64,000 bases of DNA from Loripinus fragilis (lineage: Eukaryota > Mollusca > Bivalvia > Lucinida > Lucinidae): contig OZ026525.1 of the NCBI GenBank assembly GCA_964019695.1, positions 71,106,260 through 71,170,259 of the forward strand, written 5' to 3'. The notes beneath the pieces are model-generated. The model made no database searches. It saw only the letters and a list, made by a program, of their open reading frames with translations, and was not told where the DNA came from. Positions 1-13,200 of the stretch are shown in pieces. The translations under genes were made by a program, and so were the position numbers. Numbering within the stretch: the stretch's first letter is position 1; every line of letters begins with the position of its first letter.

Positions 1-294
1 TTTAAATACACAAAAACAAACGTTCGTTGAGACGGTTCTTTTGAGTACCCACGAGTATCAAGAAATATACCCTATATTCGGAATCCAATGTTTCATATAT
101 TCTATTCGACATATGCGGATGCTTCGATGTACCAGGGTTCGAGCTTTCGAGGTTAACTATAGTGCTGCAACTTCTAAATAGTAAGAGCAGCGCATTTGCC
201 TCTAGCGCGAACATGTCCAAATTATTACGTTTACGCTAAAATGAGATGTTTGTGAACATGGTGAAAAGGCAGACAGTTCCCTATTATTTCCGTT

Positions 295-506
295 GCTGAT
301 GAAGGCCTTGGAGAGATGTGTTTCCCCGCGGGTCTACACTATCCATTCATTCTCCATTATATATGGTGATATTAAGACACCCTTCTCGGAAGTTCGCATA
401 AAGACACATCGATTTCTGTGATATTTTGGACATTCTTTTTGGGAAAGTTAATAAATAGTGTAGACCCGCATGGAAACACATCACCTCATCAGGGCCTTCG
501 TCAGCA
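295..506. repeat. Foldback element, about 48-bp inverted ends
   Basis: Left arm at 295-342 (GATGAAGGCC...GGGTCTACACTAT) is the imperfect reverse complement of 455-506 (ATAGTGTAGACCC...GGGCCTTCGTC). No coding potential. The GGGTCTACACT core also occurs in the TTAA element at 16968-17221. Confidence 0.75.
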
Positions 507-956
507 GCAGCGGAAATACTTGTGGAAATACATACAATACAATAAATACAATACAATATATTTAATCAGCATTAAACATATAACAATGTTTATAGCATAC
601 ACATTAACATATATATTAATATATGCCGGTACGCGTACCACTTGAATAAGAGTCTGCAAGCCTTCGTTCAGCGTAAATTAGATAAGTTTGATATAAAATT
701 AACTCTTTTTGTCATCATATGTAATAATGGTACATATAATTGCCATTTTCCTTTTGTTTGGTGTTTGAACCGTAATGAATGTAAGTGAACTGCATGCAAT
801 ATTAGTACTAAGTTATTACAGCGTCATATACCGGAAGTAGTCCAATTGTTGGACTGGTCAGCCGGTATCACGTGATACAGGTAAAATCCGATAATGGGAA
901 AGGGGTCTATTATGTGAGCACTTCTTAGAAGGTTGTCATGTTACTATAATAACACC
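507..956. other. No feature recognised
   Basis: AT-rich sequence without a credible exon or repeat end that I could match elsewhere in the window. Confidence 0.5.
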
Positions 957-2556
957 TATTTTTGTGGCCGTGTTCCTTGGCTGTACCAGTACTGGCCGGG
1001 TGGGTTTATGCTTTTTGTGGTTCTATGTCCAGGAACTCCCGAAGGCTCAACCCGCAGTGGTTCTGGTTTTAAAGCGGCAGTGGTTCTGGTTTTAAAGCGT
1101 CTCAGAAGACGGGGCAACGGTTTAAAGTCTCATCAGACAGGCTGGGAGAAGCCGGGAATCGAACCTGCGACCCCTGGTTTACAAGACATAGGTTTATCCC
1201 CTACACCTTTTTTTGTGGCTTTCCTGGGTATAAACCAGTTCTGTCGGGTTGGTTTAAGATTTGTATTGGTTTTTATAACGGGAACACCCAAAGGCTCACC
1301 AAAAGTGGTTTTATGGAGAAGCCGGGAATCGAACCTGCGACCCCTGGTTTACAAGGCATGGCGCTTATCCCCTACACCACGGCGGCTTACACCTGAAAGG
1401 TATTTTCAACAATAACTATGACTTTACCCATGAATGCATAGTATATATGACGCCAATATTAATATAATATGGGGTTTTTTGCTTCCGGTTTTTGGTACTT
1501 GTTTTTAGTGATTAAAAGTTTGCAATCAATGTTATTCTCGCTTGAATATAAAAATATAAAAATACTTTGATGAAAGCTGTTTAAATTTGGAAAATATATG
1601 TTAAATGAAACGTAACTGCAATGAATTCCAATGTGAGCAAAATATTGCCGAAAGGGAGCTAATTCAAAAATGTTAGGGGAGAGCACAATTGCATAATTTT
1701 TACCTATGTCCGAGTTTTTACCGGGATTTTTTCTGACAAAACAAATTTTATGAGCCATAACATCATCTACCTTATAAATAAAAGGTTTCTGCTAATAAAT
1801 GATAGGTTCAGATATCTGAGACTGTCGAGAAAACCCTTTGAACGGCGTGCGTTACTCTGTTTTGAAGAGAGAAGCTATCTTCAGGGTTGTCTTGCTACTG
1901 TCCGAATTTTGGAAATGCGCGGATCATTTTGCATGTCTGGTAATGTCTGGTGAGTGATACTGTCAGATGAAAGAATGACGCAGTGAACACCATGCAGATC
2001 TTTCCCCTTTCTCACTATGCTTGATGGAAAATGAGCTTGAAAGTGACACTTGATTTTTTTTCTTCTTTGCGGAGGGCGGTGTAGCGGTCTTTTCAACATG
2101 TTTAAAGTTACGAATTCAGAAAGTTAATGACTATTATTATAGACTACAACTCGGACCCAATATACTGGGTCCGAGACAACAATAAGCAAAGACATCATGG
2201 TGATGGTGCAGTTTATTTCATGCACAGTATGACACCACGTATACTATAGTCTTTCTTCTGACCGTTACCGGTAGCAGCTGTTAAAAGTGTGCCGATCGCC
2301 GTAGGTTAAAAGCAGCGCGTGTCCAGGTTCGACTCGATCAGCTACAGAATTGTTTGGTGTTAATTGAGGTGTTAATTGATAATTAGAATAAAGCGGCACG
2401 AGGCAATGGCTTTATCCGGAGGTGACGTTCCGACGCCAGACAAAAATTTTCGCTAGCGATTATTCTTTCGCCAATAGTTGTCGCCATATTACAATTTTTT
2501 GCGCCAAATTTATTATTTCTTCGCATTTTGCGACAATGGCGATTGGTAGCGCGAAC
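957..2556 (-). repeat. 1.5-kb interspersed repeat with tRNA-Thr-like head, copy A
   Basis: Collinear with 15285-16745 over its whole length (shared blocks include TTTTAGTGATTAAAAGTTTG and GCGACAATGGCGAT). Read on the minus strand it has a tRNA-like unit with A-box-like and B-box-like (GGTTCGATTCC) sequences; here the unit is doubled (1141-1200 partial and 1315-1386). The end at 2556 reads CAGGGTTCGCGCTA on the minus strand. No long ORF. Confidence 0.75.
1315..1386 (-). repeat. tRNA-Thr(TGT)-derived SINE head
   Basis: The 72-nt minus-strand sequence has D-arm-like TGGTGTAGGGGATAAGC, an anticodon-loop-like CTTGTAAA and a T arm GGTTCGATTCCC. The 5' GCCGCCG does not pair with the 3' GGCTTCTCC, so the acceptor stem is broken: a SINE promoter remnant, not a working tRNA. 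Confidence 0.75.
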
Positions 2557-2660
2557 CCTGGCCCCCAATCATTTTGTTTTAGGGGCCCAGCTTGCTCCTG
2601 GCAAAAAAAGGTTAGTCTGTTTCCCTGATGTCATGATCTTAAAATAGCCTGTGGAGTAAA

Positions 2661-2762
2661 GGGTTAAATGCATGGGTGAATGTTTTCAGGATTATTCCTG
2701 AATTCAGGATTTGGGTTAATGCATGGGTGAATGTTTTCAGGATTATTCCTGAATTCAAGATT
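2661..2762. repeat. About 51-bp direct duplication
   Basis: Two adjacent copies of a unit containing CATGGGTGAATGTTTTCAGG and ATTATTCCTGAATTCA, differing at a few positions. Confidence 0.85.
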
Positions 2763-2872
2763 TTGAGCCTGAATTTCCATTGAAAGTCAGCCTCAAAGTA
2801 CTGAAGTAGGCTGAATGTGATAGCTTCTCTAAGACACTGGTTTATGTTGGACTTTCTATGGACATTTTTCTA

Positions 2873-3044
2873 TCAAAAATAGACAAAACAAAAGTCTTAA
2901 CGACAAATGGTAGCTTACTGAAGGTCGAAAGTATTGCAGAATGAGCAGTCTGAGATACTTTTGACCTGCATTAAGCGATAATCGGTCTTGAAAACCAATT
3001 TTCTGTCATTTTGAGAGTAGCCGTTTTACACAGGTTTTACTGTA
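2873..3044 (+). mobile_element. ACAGTAAAACCT-type MITE, left end lost
   Basis: Shares CAAAAATAGACAAAAC, the internal palindrome (GGTCGAAAGTATTGCAGA ... TACTTTTGACCTGCATTAAG) and the right end CACAGGTTTTACTGTA with copies at 9568, 35781 and 41504. Confidence 0.8.
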
Positions 3045-4428
3045 CCATATATTTTATAGGCACATACCAGAAGCTTAAAGATTTGAATTTTCAAACATTA
3101 GGATATCAGAAATATTCAACTTTTACCCATTCGTATCATGACTTTGCCACCTTTCCTTTAATCTATGCTGTTCATTAATTTTGACAAGACCTTCAAAGGT
3201 GGAGCTTACACTTGACTTGAATATCTGATGAATAAATTAAAAGGTGATTGTTTTATTGGTCATGATACAAGTATTTTATTGTACAAATACTCGTGAATAT
3301 ACAAATATTTCCTCTTATAGGGGAACTCGTCTTCGACTCGTTCCGCCTACAAGAGCAGTGTTCAATCTAGGATTGCAGCAGAGGGGGGTGACTGGGCCGG
3401 TAACAAGTCGTTTCGCCCCTAGTCGTTTCGCCCCTAGTCGTTTCGCCCCAAATCTGATGCCTAGACGTTTCGCCCCTACACCCTAGTCGTTTCGCCCCAA
3501 GACCCTAGTCGTTTCGCCCAACTTTTCTACCCTAGTCGTTTCGCCCCACTTTTTTTTTAAATCCCTTTAAACTGTTGTACATTTCATAAAGATATTTTAA
3601 GCATTATTATATGATAATGATTTAATCTTAATGATGAACGCGCTTCAATAATAATGATAGCAATTAAGCCTTGTGGAACCCAGATTGATCTCTTTTTGTG
3701 TATCAAAAGCCATCTGATCGTGATCCACACTGCTATAAATTATTTGCTTATAACTGGTATGCTGCATACTCGAGGGTGCAGATGTCCATGAAAAAAAGTT
3801 TGAGAGGAGTGAAGTGTTTAAATGTTATAAGCATGACTAGGATAAACCGTGATAACAAAATGAATTGCTTACATAAATACTAATAAAATAAAGCATAAAA
3901 CTCAATTTTAAATTTTCTACACCCCTCCGCCAATACGCAGGGTGGCACTGATCTGCTCATTGCATTTAGAAAAATGACTAAGCAACCAGCTAAAGTAATT
4001 GGACAACTATAATCTCTGATTAAAGTGTGCGGCGGGATAATCTTTAATCTGCGAGTCATTAACGGGATTAAGACTACGGTGTCGAAAACACACGCCAATC
4101 AATCAGCTTCAATTAAAATTTGATTGATCAATTAAACTACGATATGTCGGTGACGTGCTTTGACCGTCGGTGAATGTATGTTTTTTTATCTGATCATACT
4201 TGATTAACGAAGACTTTGACCAACCTGTGCACACGCGCAGACGAGACGGAGCCTTCGCACACAGAGCTTTCATAACCAACACAAAATAATTTTATAACCC
4301 ACTTAGCTCCAAGCAGATTTCATATTACGCATTATGTAGCATTTTACGAGTCTGTCACTTCTTTTTTAGACAGGCCTGGAACAAATGAATTCCATTACAA
4401 AACATTTTGCGATCAAACGTTATATAGC

Positions 4429-4477
4429 AGTCTCCGCCGTTTGCGCAATCTACACTGCTGCGCAAACAGTGGAGACT
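4429..4477. repeat. Hairpin inside the array-capped element
   Basis: TCTCCGCCGTTTGCGCA pairs with TGCGCAAACAGTGGAGA around an 11-base loop. Confidence 0.8.
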
Positions 4478-4677
4478 CATTTGCATTTGAAATTGACATA
4501 ATTTGTGTAAATATTCTTATCATAGTTCTCTTTAGGGTTCTAATTTTGGTAAAATAAACATTTCGGACTGCAATTTCCGCTCCGATGATCAAGTTATAAT
4601 CTCAATAAGTGTTTGGTACGGAAAATATACCACGCATTGGCTGAAAAACATGAGGAACCTAGCCAGCATCCAATTTC

Positions 4678-4746
4678 GTGCGGCTATCGGCCCGCCGGTG
4701 AAACGCTATTCGAATGGCGTTACGCTAGCGGGCCGATAGTGACACG
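4678..4746. repeat. GGCCCGCCGGCGAAACG-type hairpin
   Basis: CGGCTATCGGCCCGCC ... GGGCCGATAG forms a long stem with an inner GAAACGC/GCGTTAC pairing. Related hairpins (GGGCCATCATCGGCCC, AGCGAAA) lie at 40725-40790 and 42670-42735. Confidence 0.75.
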
Positions 4747-5244
4747 ATTTTATTTTACGTGCCTAAATCTACAGAGCCCATGTTGATCGCACATAAAACG
4801 TATGGATTAACTGGAGACTTGGGCCAAAATTAGACTTAGCTTTATATAGCCAAGCTGAATATATCAGAAAACATCTTTGTCATGAGAGGTAATACTATTG
4901 ATATTAATTTAGGTATAATCGCATATGCGATAAGTATGAAATTGTCATGAACTAGCACAATAGTTTTATACGTAACAAAAAAGTGCATATAATCTTTATC
5001 CAGCCAAAAGTGTTGAGATGTTAACTGCTAAACTTCATTACTACTGACATAAAGCATTTAAAATATATTTGCACTAACTATTTACATAGATTTCAACAAA
5101 ATACGTTGATTTTTCTTCTTGGTGCGAATCGACCAGGGGCGAAACGACTAAGGGGGCGAAACGACCTGGGGCGAAACGCCGCTAGGGCGAAACGTCTAGG
5201 GGGCGAACTGGATCTGGGGCGAAACGACCCGGATTCACTGGGCC

Positions 5245-6435
5245 CATCCAACCTAAAATAGGGGGCCATTTAGAAAAAGAAGGGGCCCTCACATACATGT
5301 AAATAGGTGATAAAACAGCGAAAATCTTACTTTTAAGACTGATTATATTTAACAATACCCAGTGTATAGAATATGGGTGTAAGAAAGAGAATGCGCATGG
5401 TACATTATACCTAGGTAAATGTTGATTTTGAAAATAATTTTGGTGTATTCCACCTGCAGCAACCATTAAAATGGAAGGGAAATGCTTGAATAATGACTTT
5501 AGAGGCCAACCCATCCTGAACAATTTTTGGCAGGGTCTCCCTCCCACTTTATAGAATTTGCTTGAAAATGACGAAGTCAACAGACTGAAGAAAAATGGGC
5601 AGGGGTTCCCCTATACATTACATAATGATTTTTGTTCACCCGAGCCCTTTTCCCCGGCCAACATAAAGTGGGGGGTAAGATAGGAAATCTGAAGAAGGGG
5701 GGTGGGGTACTTGGAACTACTTAAACCTACACCAAGTACCAGCTCCTTCAGGTCTGAACGACAAGAAAGATAAAGACTATATACTGCTAATCTAGCTATT
5801 TTATCAGCTGTTTGATAAATTTATCTAGACAAGTTTTAAATGTTACACTTTCAGGGGAATTATCTTTTAAAACAAAAGAAGCAAACCACGGCTGTTTTGC
5901 AGATCTTTGGACGACACAACACCCAGGGAGCCAAATAATGCAACAGAAGGGTTTTTTTTGTTTCTTTTTTAAAATCGTAGTTACACGATCAGTATGCTAA
6001 TAGTCGTAGTAGATTGGTTCCCCTCTTTCATTAAAAGCTCTACTTCTGTGTTAAATGAAACGGAAACCAAGTAAAAACTGTAAACTTCCACTTTTCACCA
6101 CGATGTTTCATTGCGATTTTACGTTTTTCAGCTGAAAATTGTTGCATATTTTCGAACGTAATAGGATTCGTAACGCGCCATTTCGGCCCCAGTAGACATC
6201 GGAGTTGTGCCAGTTGCCTTTAAAAGGGGCCAATGGCGCACTCTAGATTGAACACTGTCAAGAGGGAATATTTGTATATACACTCGTAAAATTGTACAAT
6301 AAAGCTAACATGTAGCAACTATATATTCACCCCATTATCGCTGTACTTGGTAGTAGTAAATTATTAAACCTATTGTCAGAGTTACATTGCATCACAGGTC
6401 TGAAGGTAACACTGACTTGTCATGCCTTATTACTT
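5245..6435. other. No gene recognised
   Basis: AT-rich with short G-rich runs around 5640-5710. A stretch at 5852-5949 follows a possible acceptor (tttcag) and is open, but it lacks a good donor and resembles no GLE1 segment. Confidence 0.45.
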
Positions 6436-6925
6436 GACTTTTCGCTTACTGTAAAAGCGGCGCCTCATGCATGCGTTATTAGGACTGGTCAACCTTAGGC
6501 ATAGGTAAAAGCTGAAATGAGGCGTGGTTTTATTCAAAAGTAACTGTATCATCTTGTGCCACAATCTTAGTCATTATTTAGTCCTTAAAAAGCCAGCAAA
6601 ATATCTGCATCTGGAAATACTATAGGAGCAGTCTGATCTGGGTCCACACTGTTTATCTATGAGGCTTCGAATAGTTTAGTGGACGACAAAATGAAAAAAC
6701 ATACATTTCATGATTATGGGCTTTAAGGGTTAATAAATGTGAGTTAAATGTGTATACGGTTAGGATTTTCATGAAACGCATGCACATTTGCGCGGCTCAA
6801 AAAGCTTATTAACTCTTTACCAAATTATAATTAAAACCTGATTTCCCTTCCTCAGCAGATGAAACAGCGGAACCACGCCCAGATATGAATATTAAAGTTG
6901 CCGCCTTTACAGTAAGCGAAAAGTC
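6436..6925. mobile_element. TIR element GACTTTTCGCTTACTG, copy 1
   Basis: Left end GACTTTTCGCTTACTGTAAA is the reverse complement of the right end TTTACAGTAAGCGAAAAGTC; the inverted repeat continues as AGCGGCG/TTGCCGCC. The 490-bp interior is non-coding. A diverged longer copy is at 26014-26722. Confidence 0.85.
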
Positions 6926-7126
6926 TAATTACTTACCAAATGCTTGATGAAGTTTCAGCCATGTGGCACACATATATTATGTTTGTTTGATTTAATGTGT
7001 AATATTACTTTCAATAGTTTTTAACTCTACATACATGTAGAAATAATCCTATTGCAAAAGAATTGACTAGATATGATACAACAATTTACAGAACTATTTT
7101 TTTATCAAATATCCCTTATCTTGTAG

Positions 7127-7232
7127 TGGAACAGATGACAATCCCAGTGTACGACAGATTACCTCCCCTGATTATGGAAAGTCTCGTAAAGCAATCAAAG
7201 AGTATGAAAGGGCGGTTGAAGCAGAAGCAAGG
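7127..7232 (+). CDS. GLE1: GLE1 exon, start of coiled coil
   Basis: Preceded by ttgtag and followed by gtaagt. Only one frame is open: one base completes a codon from an upstream exon, then 35 codons ending KEYERAVEAEAR, a helix-forming charged run. It ends in phase 0 and joins the next exon without a stop. This is the first GLE1 exon found in the window; conservation is weak in this part of the family, so support comes from phase and composition. Confidence 0.75.
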
Positions 7233-10200
7233 GTAAGTCCCAGTAGACATTTCTAAACCACGCCCAGAATGTCACTCAAAAGTCACCTGATAGTGTTTGT
7301 TTGTTTGTTTTGTTGCTTTATGTCCCAAGTCAACAGCTATGGTCAAGGGGGGACGGTCAGTTCATCTAACCACACTTTTCCTGGGCAAGCTTGAACAAGC
7401 CGTTCACCAGTAATTCGTGCACATACTTTAGCTTGTAACTGACAACAACCCTTCTTGAATGAATTAGTAGAAGGGACCTGACAGTGTATAATTGACCAAT
7501 GCAACAATGACTTCGCACATGACAGTCCCATAAACAAAATTGTATGTGTTCAGTCTCCCACAATTAATCCGAGGTTTACCTTACAGTTGGTGGCTTAACT
7601 CTTCGCATGCTGGATATTTCTTTCGTGTGAATTGTCGCCTGCTATTTTTTTTCAAAATCATCTTTTTCTTAAAATTCTTTCAGGAATGCCATCAGAGTGT
7701 CAAATAGACTCAAACTGTTTGGATCCAGACCAGGCCCAACATTTTGTTGGGCCTGATCTTGGTCCAGACTGTTTGCAAAGGTTATCAACAGATGACACTA
7801 CAAAACAAAGAGGTTTACACTATGAAACAAAGAGGTTTATTGCACTAAAAATCCAGTAATCCAGTCGTGTGATTTCATTTTTTATATGAATTCATCTTTT
7901 CGATGAAAATTTGTGAATCCAGATCAGCTGGCTTCATCAGAAGGGAGCTAATCTGGATCTGCAATGTTTTCAAAAGAGGGGTATACATTTTAGTAAAAAT
8001 TATGAGCTCATTTTGTTGACCTGTGATGTTAAATATGATTATTATAGTATTTCATAACCGACCTCCATGTAAGAGTGTGTAATTATTAAAGATTCATTAA
8101 GTTATTTCTCGACCAAAATTATGTTGTGCATACTTAAAAGAAACGTCTCAATGAGATGGTTCTTTTGAGCATCCAAAACATGTTTTTACTGATGCTGGAT
8201 ATTAAAATAATCACCATTTTACACATAAAAATATCCGGACATGTGTTTAAGTAAACAATACCTGTGCATTTACTTAAAAACCCTACAGTACACTCTTAAG
8301 ATAATTTAACCCATAAAGTGCCAAGAAAAAATGCATCTGAAAATGTCGTCTGCTGCAAAGAATTGCCTAATATTAGTGATGAATTAAGAATAGAAGCACA
8401 CAGCGTGGACCCAGATCAGACTGCTCCAATAGGAGCAGTCTGATCTGGATCCACACTGTTGGCCATAGAGGATTCTTAAACATTTCAGCAGAGGAGAAAA
8501 GCAGATGACTTTTGTTGCAATAGGCGCATTAAGGGTTAATTAGAGTGAGACAAATGATCTTGCTTATTAAGCTCCCTAAAGGGGAAGCATTTAGTTGCCA
8601 GTTTGTCCTTCTGTCAATCTGTATGTACAAGCCCACTTTACAGTATGGGGTTTGAAATCTGGACAGCTGTGTTTACAGGGGTTAGGAACCATTTGTTTAG
8701 GGTTAGAGCTCAAGGTGATTGTGGGGTTGACCAAAAATTTGTAATGACCACGGATCATGTGACGGATGATTAGAAACTCCTAAAGTCCTTAGAGCATCCA
8801 CACATCCGTCCACCCAATAAATCCTGTCCCCGCGATTTCTCAGCAAGCGCTGACTGAATTTTAATGAAACTTCATGGCTATCTTCAGTATCAAGGATTTG
8901 TCCATACCACCAGCTTGTAATGGTTGAGTTATGGCCCTTAGTGCCTTTAATAAATCTTGTTTGCTTCCATGAAAAAACTCGCCTGAAGTGCAACTTAATT
9001 TATGCAGCAGGCATTATTTTCAGGACAAAAAAATAGTGAAGAGAGAAGGGTGAATTGAAGTTTAACAACATTGGTTTGCTAGCATTGTTAATATGAGTAC
9101 ATTGTTTTAGTTAACTTCACACTCAGCCAAATGTTGTATTCCTTGGATTAACCCTTCGCCCGCTACAAAACATTTAATAGTGCCTACAAAAGTGTCATAT
9201 GCCAAGGTCATCTGCTGCCCCACTCTTTATTTACTATGGTCAGGCATGGATAATGGCATGCAACAGCCAGAACTCCTTTCTCAAAGCCTACGTGGGTGCA
9301 TAAAATTGGGCTTATTGTGCACTCTCTAAGTATGCCATAGGCAGGGGGCAGCACTAGGTCAACATGAAACTTAAAATCGAATTGAATCAAATCGTCATCT
9401 GCTGCATCTAGTTCCGAATGTTACTGACTAATTTCAGCATACAGGCAAACAATGTAGACCCTGATCAGACTGCTCCTAGAGGAGCAGTCTGATCTAGGTC
9501 CACACTGTTTGCTACCGAGACATTTTAAAGGATCAGCAGACACAGCATATGACATTTAGTTGCAATTACAGTAAAACCTATCTTAAGCCGCCACTCAAAA
9601 ATAGACAAAGCAAATCTCTTAATGACAAATGGTAGCTTAATAAAGGTCGAAAGTATTGCAGAATGCTCCCCTTGGTGCATTCTGTAATACTTTTGACCTG
9701 CATTAAGCGATTATTGGTCTTGAAAACCAATTTTTGGTCTTTTTGAGAGTGGCCTTTTTACACAGGTTTGACTGTAGTAGCCGAAGAGGTAACATCTGAA
9801 AAATGTAATTTATTTACAACAGAAAGCTCATGAGGCCAAGCAGCGTCAGTTTGAAGACACCATGGCCCAGATTCAGCGGGAAGCAGAGGAAAATCTGAGA
9901 CGTTTACGACAACAAGCCAGCCAGAATGTGATGTCACAGATACAGTCTATTGAACAGAAACAGGAATCTCAGTATGTTGAACTGACTCCATGGCCTTTTC
10001 TCCCTATCACCAGGGTCTGATATTAGGCCCCATTCCCAATCAAAATATCCTCCTTTTTTCCCAATTTCCCAAAAAAATCCCCAATCTGAAGGGAAGCGAA
10101 TTTTATCGATAAATAGCCGCAAAATTGCTCTCTGAGCCGTGATGTAACTGACCTTGATGGCATTTCGGCACATTCGGATGTTTTTGTAACGCCATTTAAA

Positions 10201-13200
10201 CTAAAATGTCATCGAAATGTCGCACAATAGTAAATATCATTTTAGCAGTCTACACTTCTAAAAAAATCCCCAAATTCTGCATATTTTTCCCGAATTCAAG
10301 CCAGGGGCCTTTTCCCAAAATACCTGGAAAAGGCCCTGGACTCATTTTAGTGCCACCTGGCTGCTTAACAGAGCTATGTGCACTAAGTAACCCATCTATC
10401 CATCTGCTTCAGTTCTGTGCCCGTGTCATCCCCTCCAGTTGTCCTCATACCTGTCAGCATAGATTTAGATAAAAAAAATTGAGCGTAAAATTGTAAATAT
10501 TTTCTTACCAATCAATTTTAACATATGTTTCGGGTGCTCAAAAGAACAGTCTCATTGAGACGGTTCTTTTGAGTACCCACAACATATGTTTTGGTTGAGA
10601 AATAAGAAAATTAAATCTTTGTTACACACTCTTAACTAAAGTCCTGCTGACTCATTTTTATGCCACCTGGCTGCTTAGCAGAGCTTTGTGCACTAAGCAA
10701 CCCATCTATCCGCCCTCTACAGTTCTGTGCCAGTGTCATCCCTCCAGTTTTCCTCATACTTGTCAGCTTTAAGCTTTTGTGTTTATAGGGATTTCTGGGG
10801 TACCCTAAGGGCTGAATCATGGTCCCTTTCCAAATGGAAAATATGGTGATATTGCCCCCAAACTCCAGAAAAAAATCCATATCTTATATAAAAAAAAATT
10901 CTGAGACTTGGATTTTTTTTTATTTTGTTGAATCTCTTTTGGGTGCTTCTTAAAAAGTCTCTAAAGAAGTGATATAAAGTTGAATACAGTATAAAATTAA
11001 GAAATAGATCAGCTAAAGCAGTGAATTGTTGAGTAATAATTCACTGTTTTGAGGTCAGTTGTAAAGATCAAATCACGAGCGCATAGCGCGAGTGATTTAT
11101 CTTCGTACAACTGACCGACAAACAGTGAATTATTACTCAACAATTCACGCACTGGAGCTGATCTATTTCGATTCTAACACACAATAAACGACAAAAACAC
11201 ATTTGAAGTCTTCAGCTTCTTCCAACTTACCGCCATTGCACTGAAGAACTTCCGCCAATACTTAGACTACGTCGCATACGTTTACATGTAATTGTAACGT
11301 CTTTCAAGCGTAAAAGCGACGTTACACCGTCTAACGCCATGAATGACGTCATTTTCCAGTGACGTCAGCTATCACACACTTTAGCTGTGAATTATTGTCC
11401 GATATATCACAGTTTGTTACCGTTGGCTCTATAGGCGAGGTGTTTTAGAATAAATAATAATGTTTCTAAATTAAATGTTTAAAGAATTTCCAATCTTTAG
11501 CTTTATGCAGATAAAATTCCCAATCCAATAGTCCCCTGGCCCCATTCCCCCCAAAAAAGCAGAAAAAACCCTGTTCTTTACATTTCTGAATGGGACAGTA
11601 TTGAGACTAAAGGACTAAAGCTTACATTGTTATTTGACCTATTTAGGGAACACATTCCTACAGCATCCAGGACTTTAGTTAAGAGTGCGTACCAGAAAAG
11701 TAATTTTCTTATTTCTCAACCAAAACATGTTGTGGGTACTCAAAAGAACTGTCTCAATGAGACGGTTCTTTTGAGCACCCAAAACATATGCTAAAAAGTA
11801 TGGGTAAGAACATATTTACAATTTTACGCTGAAATTTTTTGTTTATCTAAACCTATGAGCATCTGCCTTGTTTTTAGCTCCCCTGAGCCATAGGCTCAAG
11901 GTGAGTTTTTGTGATCATAGGTAGTTGGTTGTCTGTTCGTCGGTCAGGGATCTGTTAATAATTTATTTTAGACATCTCCTAAACCACTTTGTCAAATTTC
12001 ACCAAACTTCACAGTGCTAGGCCCGTTTTTTCTATGTGTATATAGGGAAATTTTATCTTCTTGTTACATTAGGCTACAGACTGAACCAAAATATCCCTCT
12101 AAAATTGAGTTTGTTTTACTCCAGGTATAACATTCAGGCCCCCTAGTTGTACCTTTAAAATCTTTAGGAACCTTTAATTTGGTTTCAATCTTTTAAAACC
12201 TTTAATTTGGCTGATTTTGCTTAATAAACCTTTAAATTTTGCAAGATCAGTTTGAACATAAGAAATAGACAATACATATGCTGACGAGTAATGTTTGTGA
12301 CATCTTGAGCTTTTCAGAAAGCTGTATTCATCCTCAGACTGTGTCTGTACCTACCTCTTGCACCAGGGTGACTCTTATAGTCAACTTTTCTGATGCTTCA
12401 GATAAGGCAACAACTCTTGACCTGCATTAAGCGATAATCAGTCTTGAAAACCAATTTTTGGTCTTTATGAGAGTGACCATTTTACACAGGTTTTACTGTA
12501 TGCAAAAATAAAATAGTGCTAGGTCAGACTGCTCCCTGGTCTGGGACTATTTGTTTGCTTTCTTTAACAAATTAAAACTGATATCTAGGATGGATTAGTC
12601 CATATCATTAACTGGAAGGTCCCATTTATAAATTCATCGCCATTAAAGTTTATATTTAGGGGATAACTGTATTCAAAATTTTCATTTGGGAAGGTATATC
12701 GTCAGATATACGGTGACGGGTGAGCAGAGCCCTAAAACGTGATTTTCGAAAGTATATCTAATGATATACCTCCCCATATGAAAATTTTGAATATGGTTAT
12801 CCCCATTCTTATGCACATCTGCAGTTTCATCTCAAATTGAGAGTTGCAAGCCGCATAAAGCCGCATATCGTCCAAAAAATGTGACATAAATATTGACGTC
12901 AAACTGTTTCCGACAGTATATTGCCGGATATACTATGGCAAATTTTTGATGTTATCCAATCAGATGCCAGGTTACAAAAGCAAATGCATTAGAATGTTGG
13001 CTGACAATCATTTTTCTTCCAGAGAAGCTGAGATAGTGAAACAACACCAGACTCTCAAACAAACTCATGAACAGAGGAAACAGGTAATTCTATGTACCAA
13101 GAAATGAGCCGTGACATGTGATTCCCAACAATGAGGCATTTTGTCAAGTGTAGACTCAGACGAGCCTGTGAAGCCTCCTTTTTAACTTAGAAACTCCAAA

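Larger units (their letters stand above)
3399..5236. mobile_element. Element capped by inverted TCGTTTCGCCCC arrays
   Basis: The left end (3406-3548) holds seven degenerate copies of AGTCGTTTCGCCCC; the right end (5126-5230) holds five or six copies in inverse orientation. The octamer ACTGGGCC flanks both sides (3391-3398 and 5237-5244), as expected for an 8-bp target duplication. The interior has two hairpins and no ORF of transposase size. An 8-bp duplication suggests a non-autonomous hAT or P-type element; the class is inference. Confidence 0.75.

Noticed and set aside
1315..1386. Functional tRNA-Thr gene
   Set aside because: The acceptor stem does not pair and the sequence is embedded in a dispersed repeat with another copy.
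933..1415. 160-codon ORF
   Set aside because: It runs antisense through two tRNA-like SINE heads and has no family resemblance; the openness follows from the repeat.
5852..5949. Upstream GLE1 exon
   Set aside because: Acceptor-like tttcag and an open frame, but no good GT donor, wrong phase for joining 7127, and no similarity to the GLE1 N-terminus.
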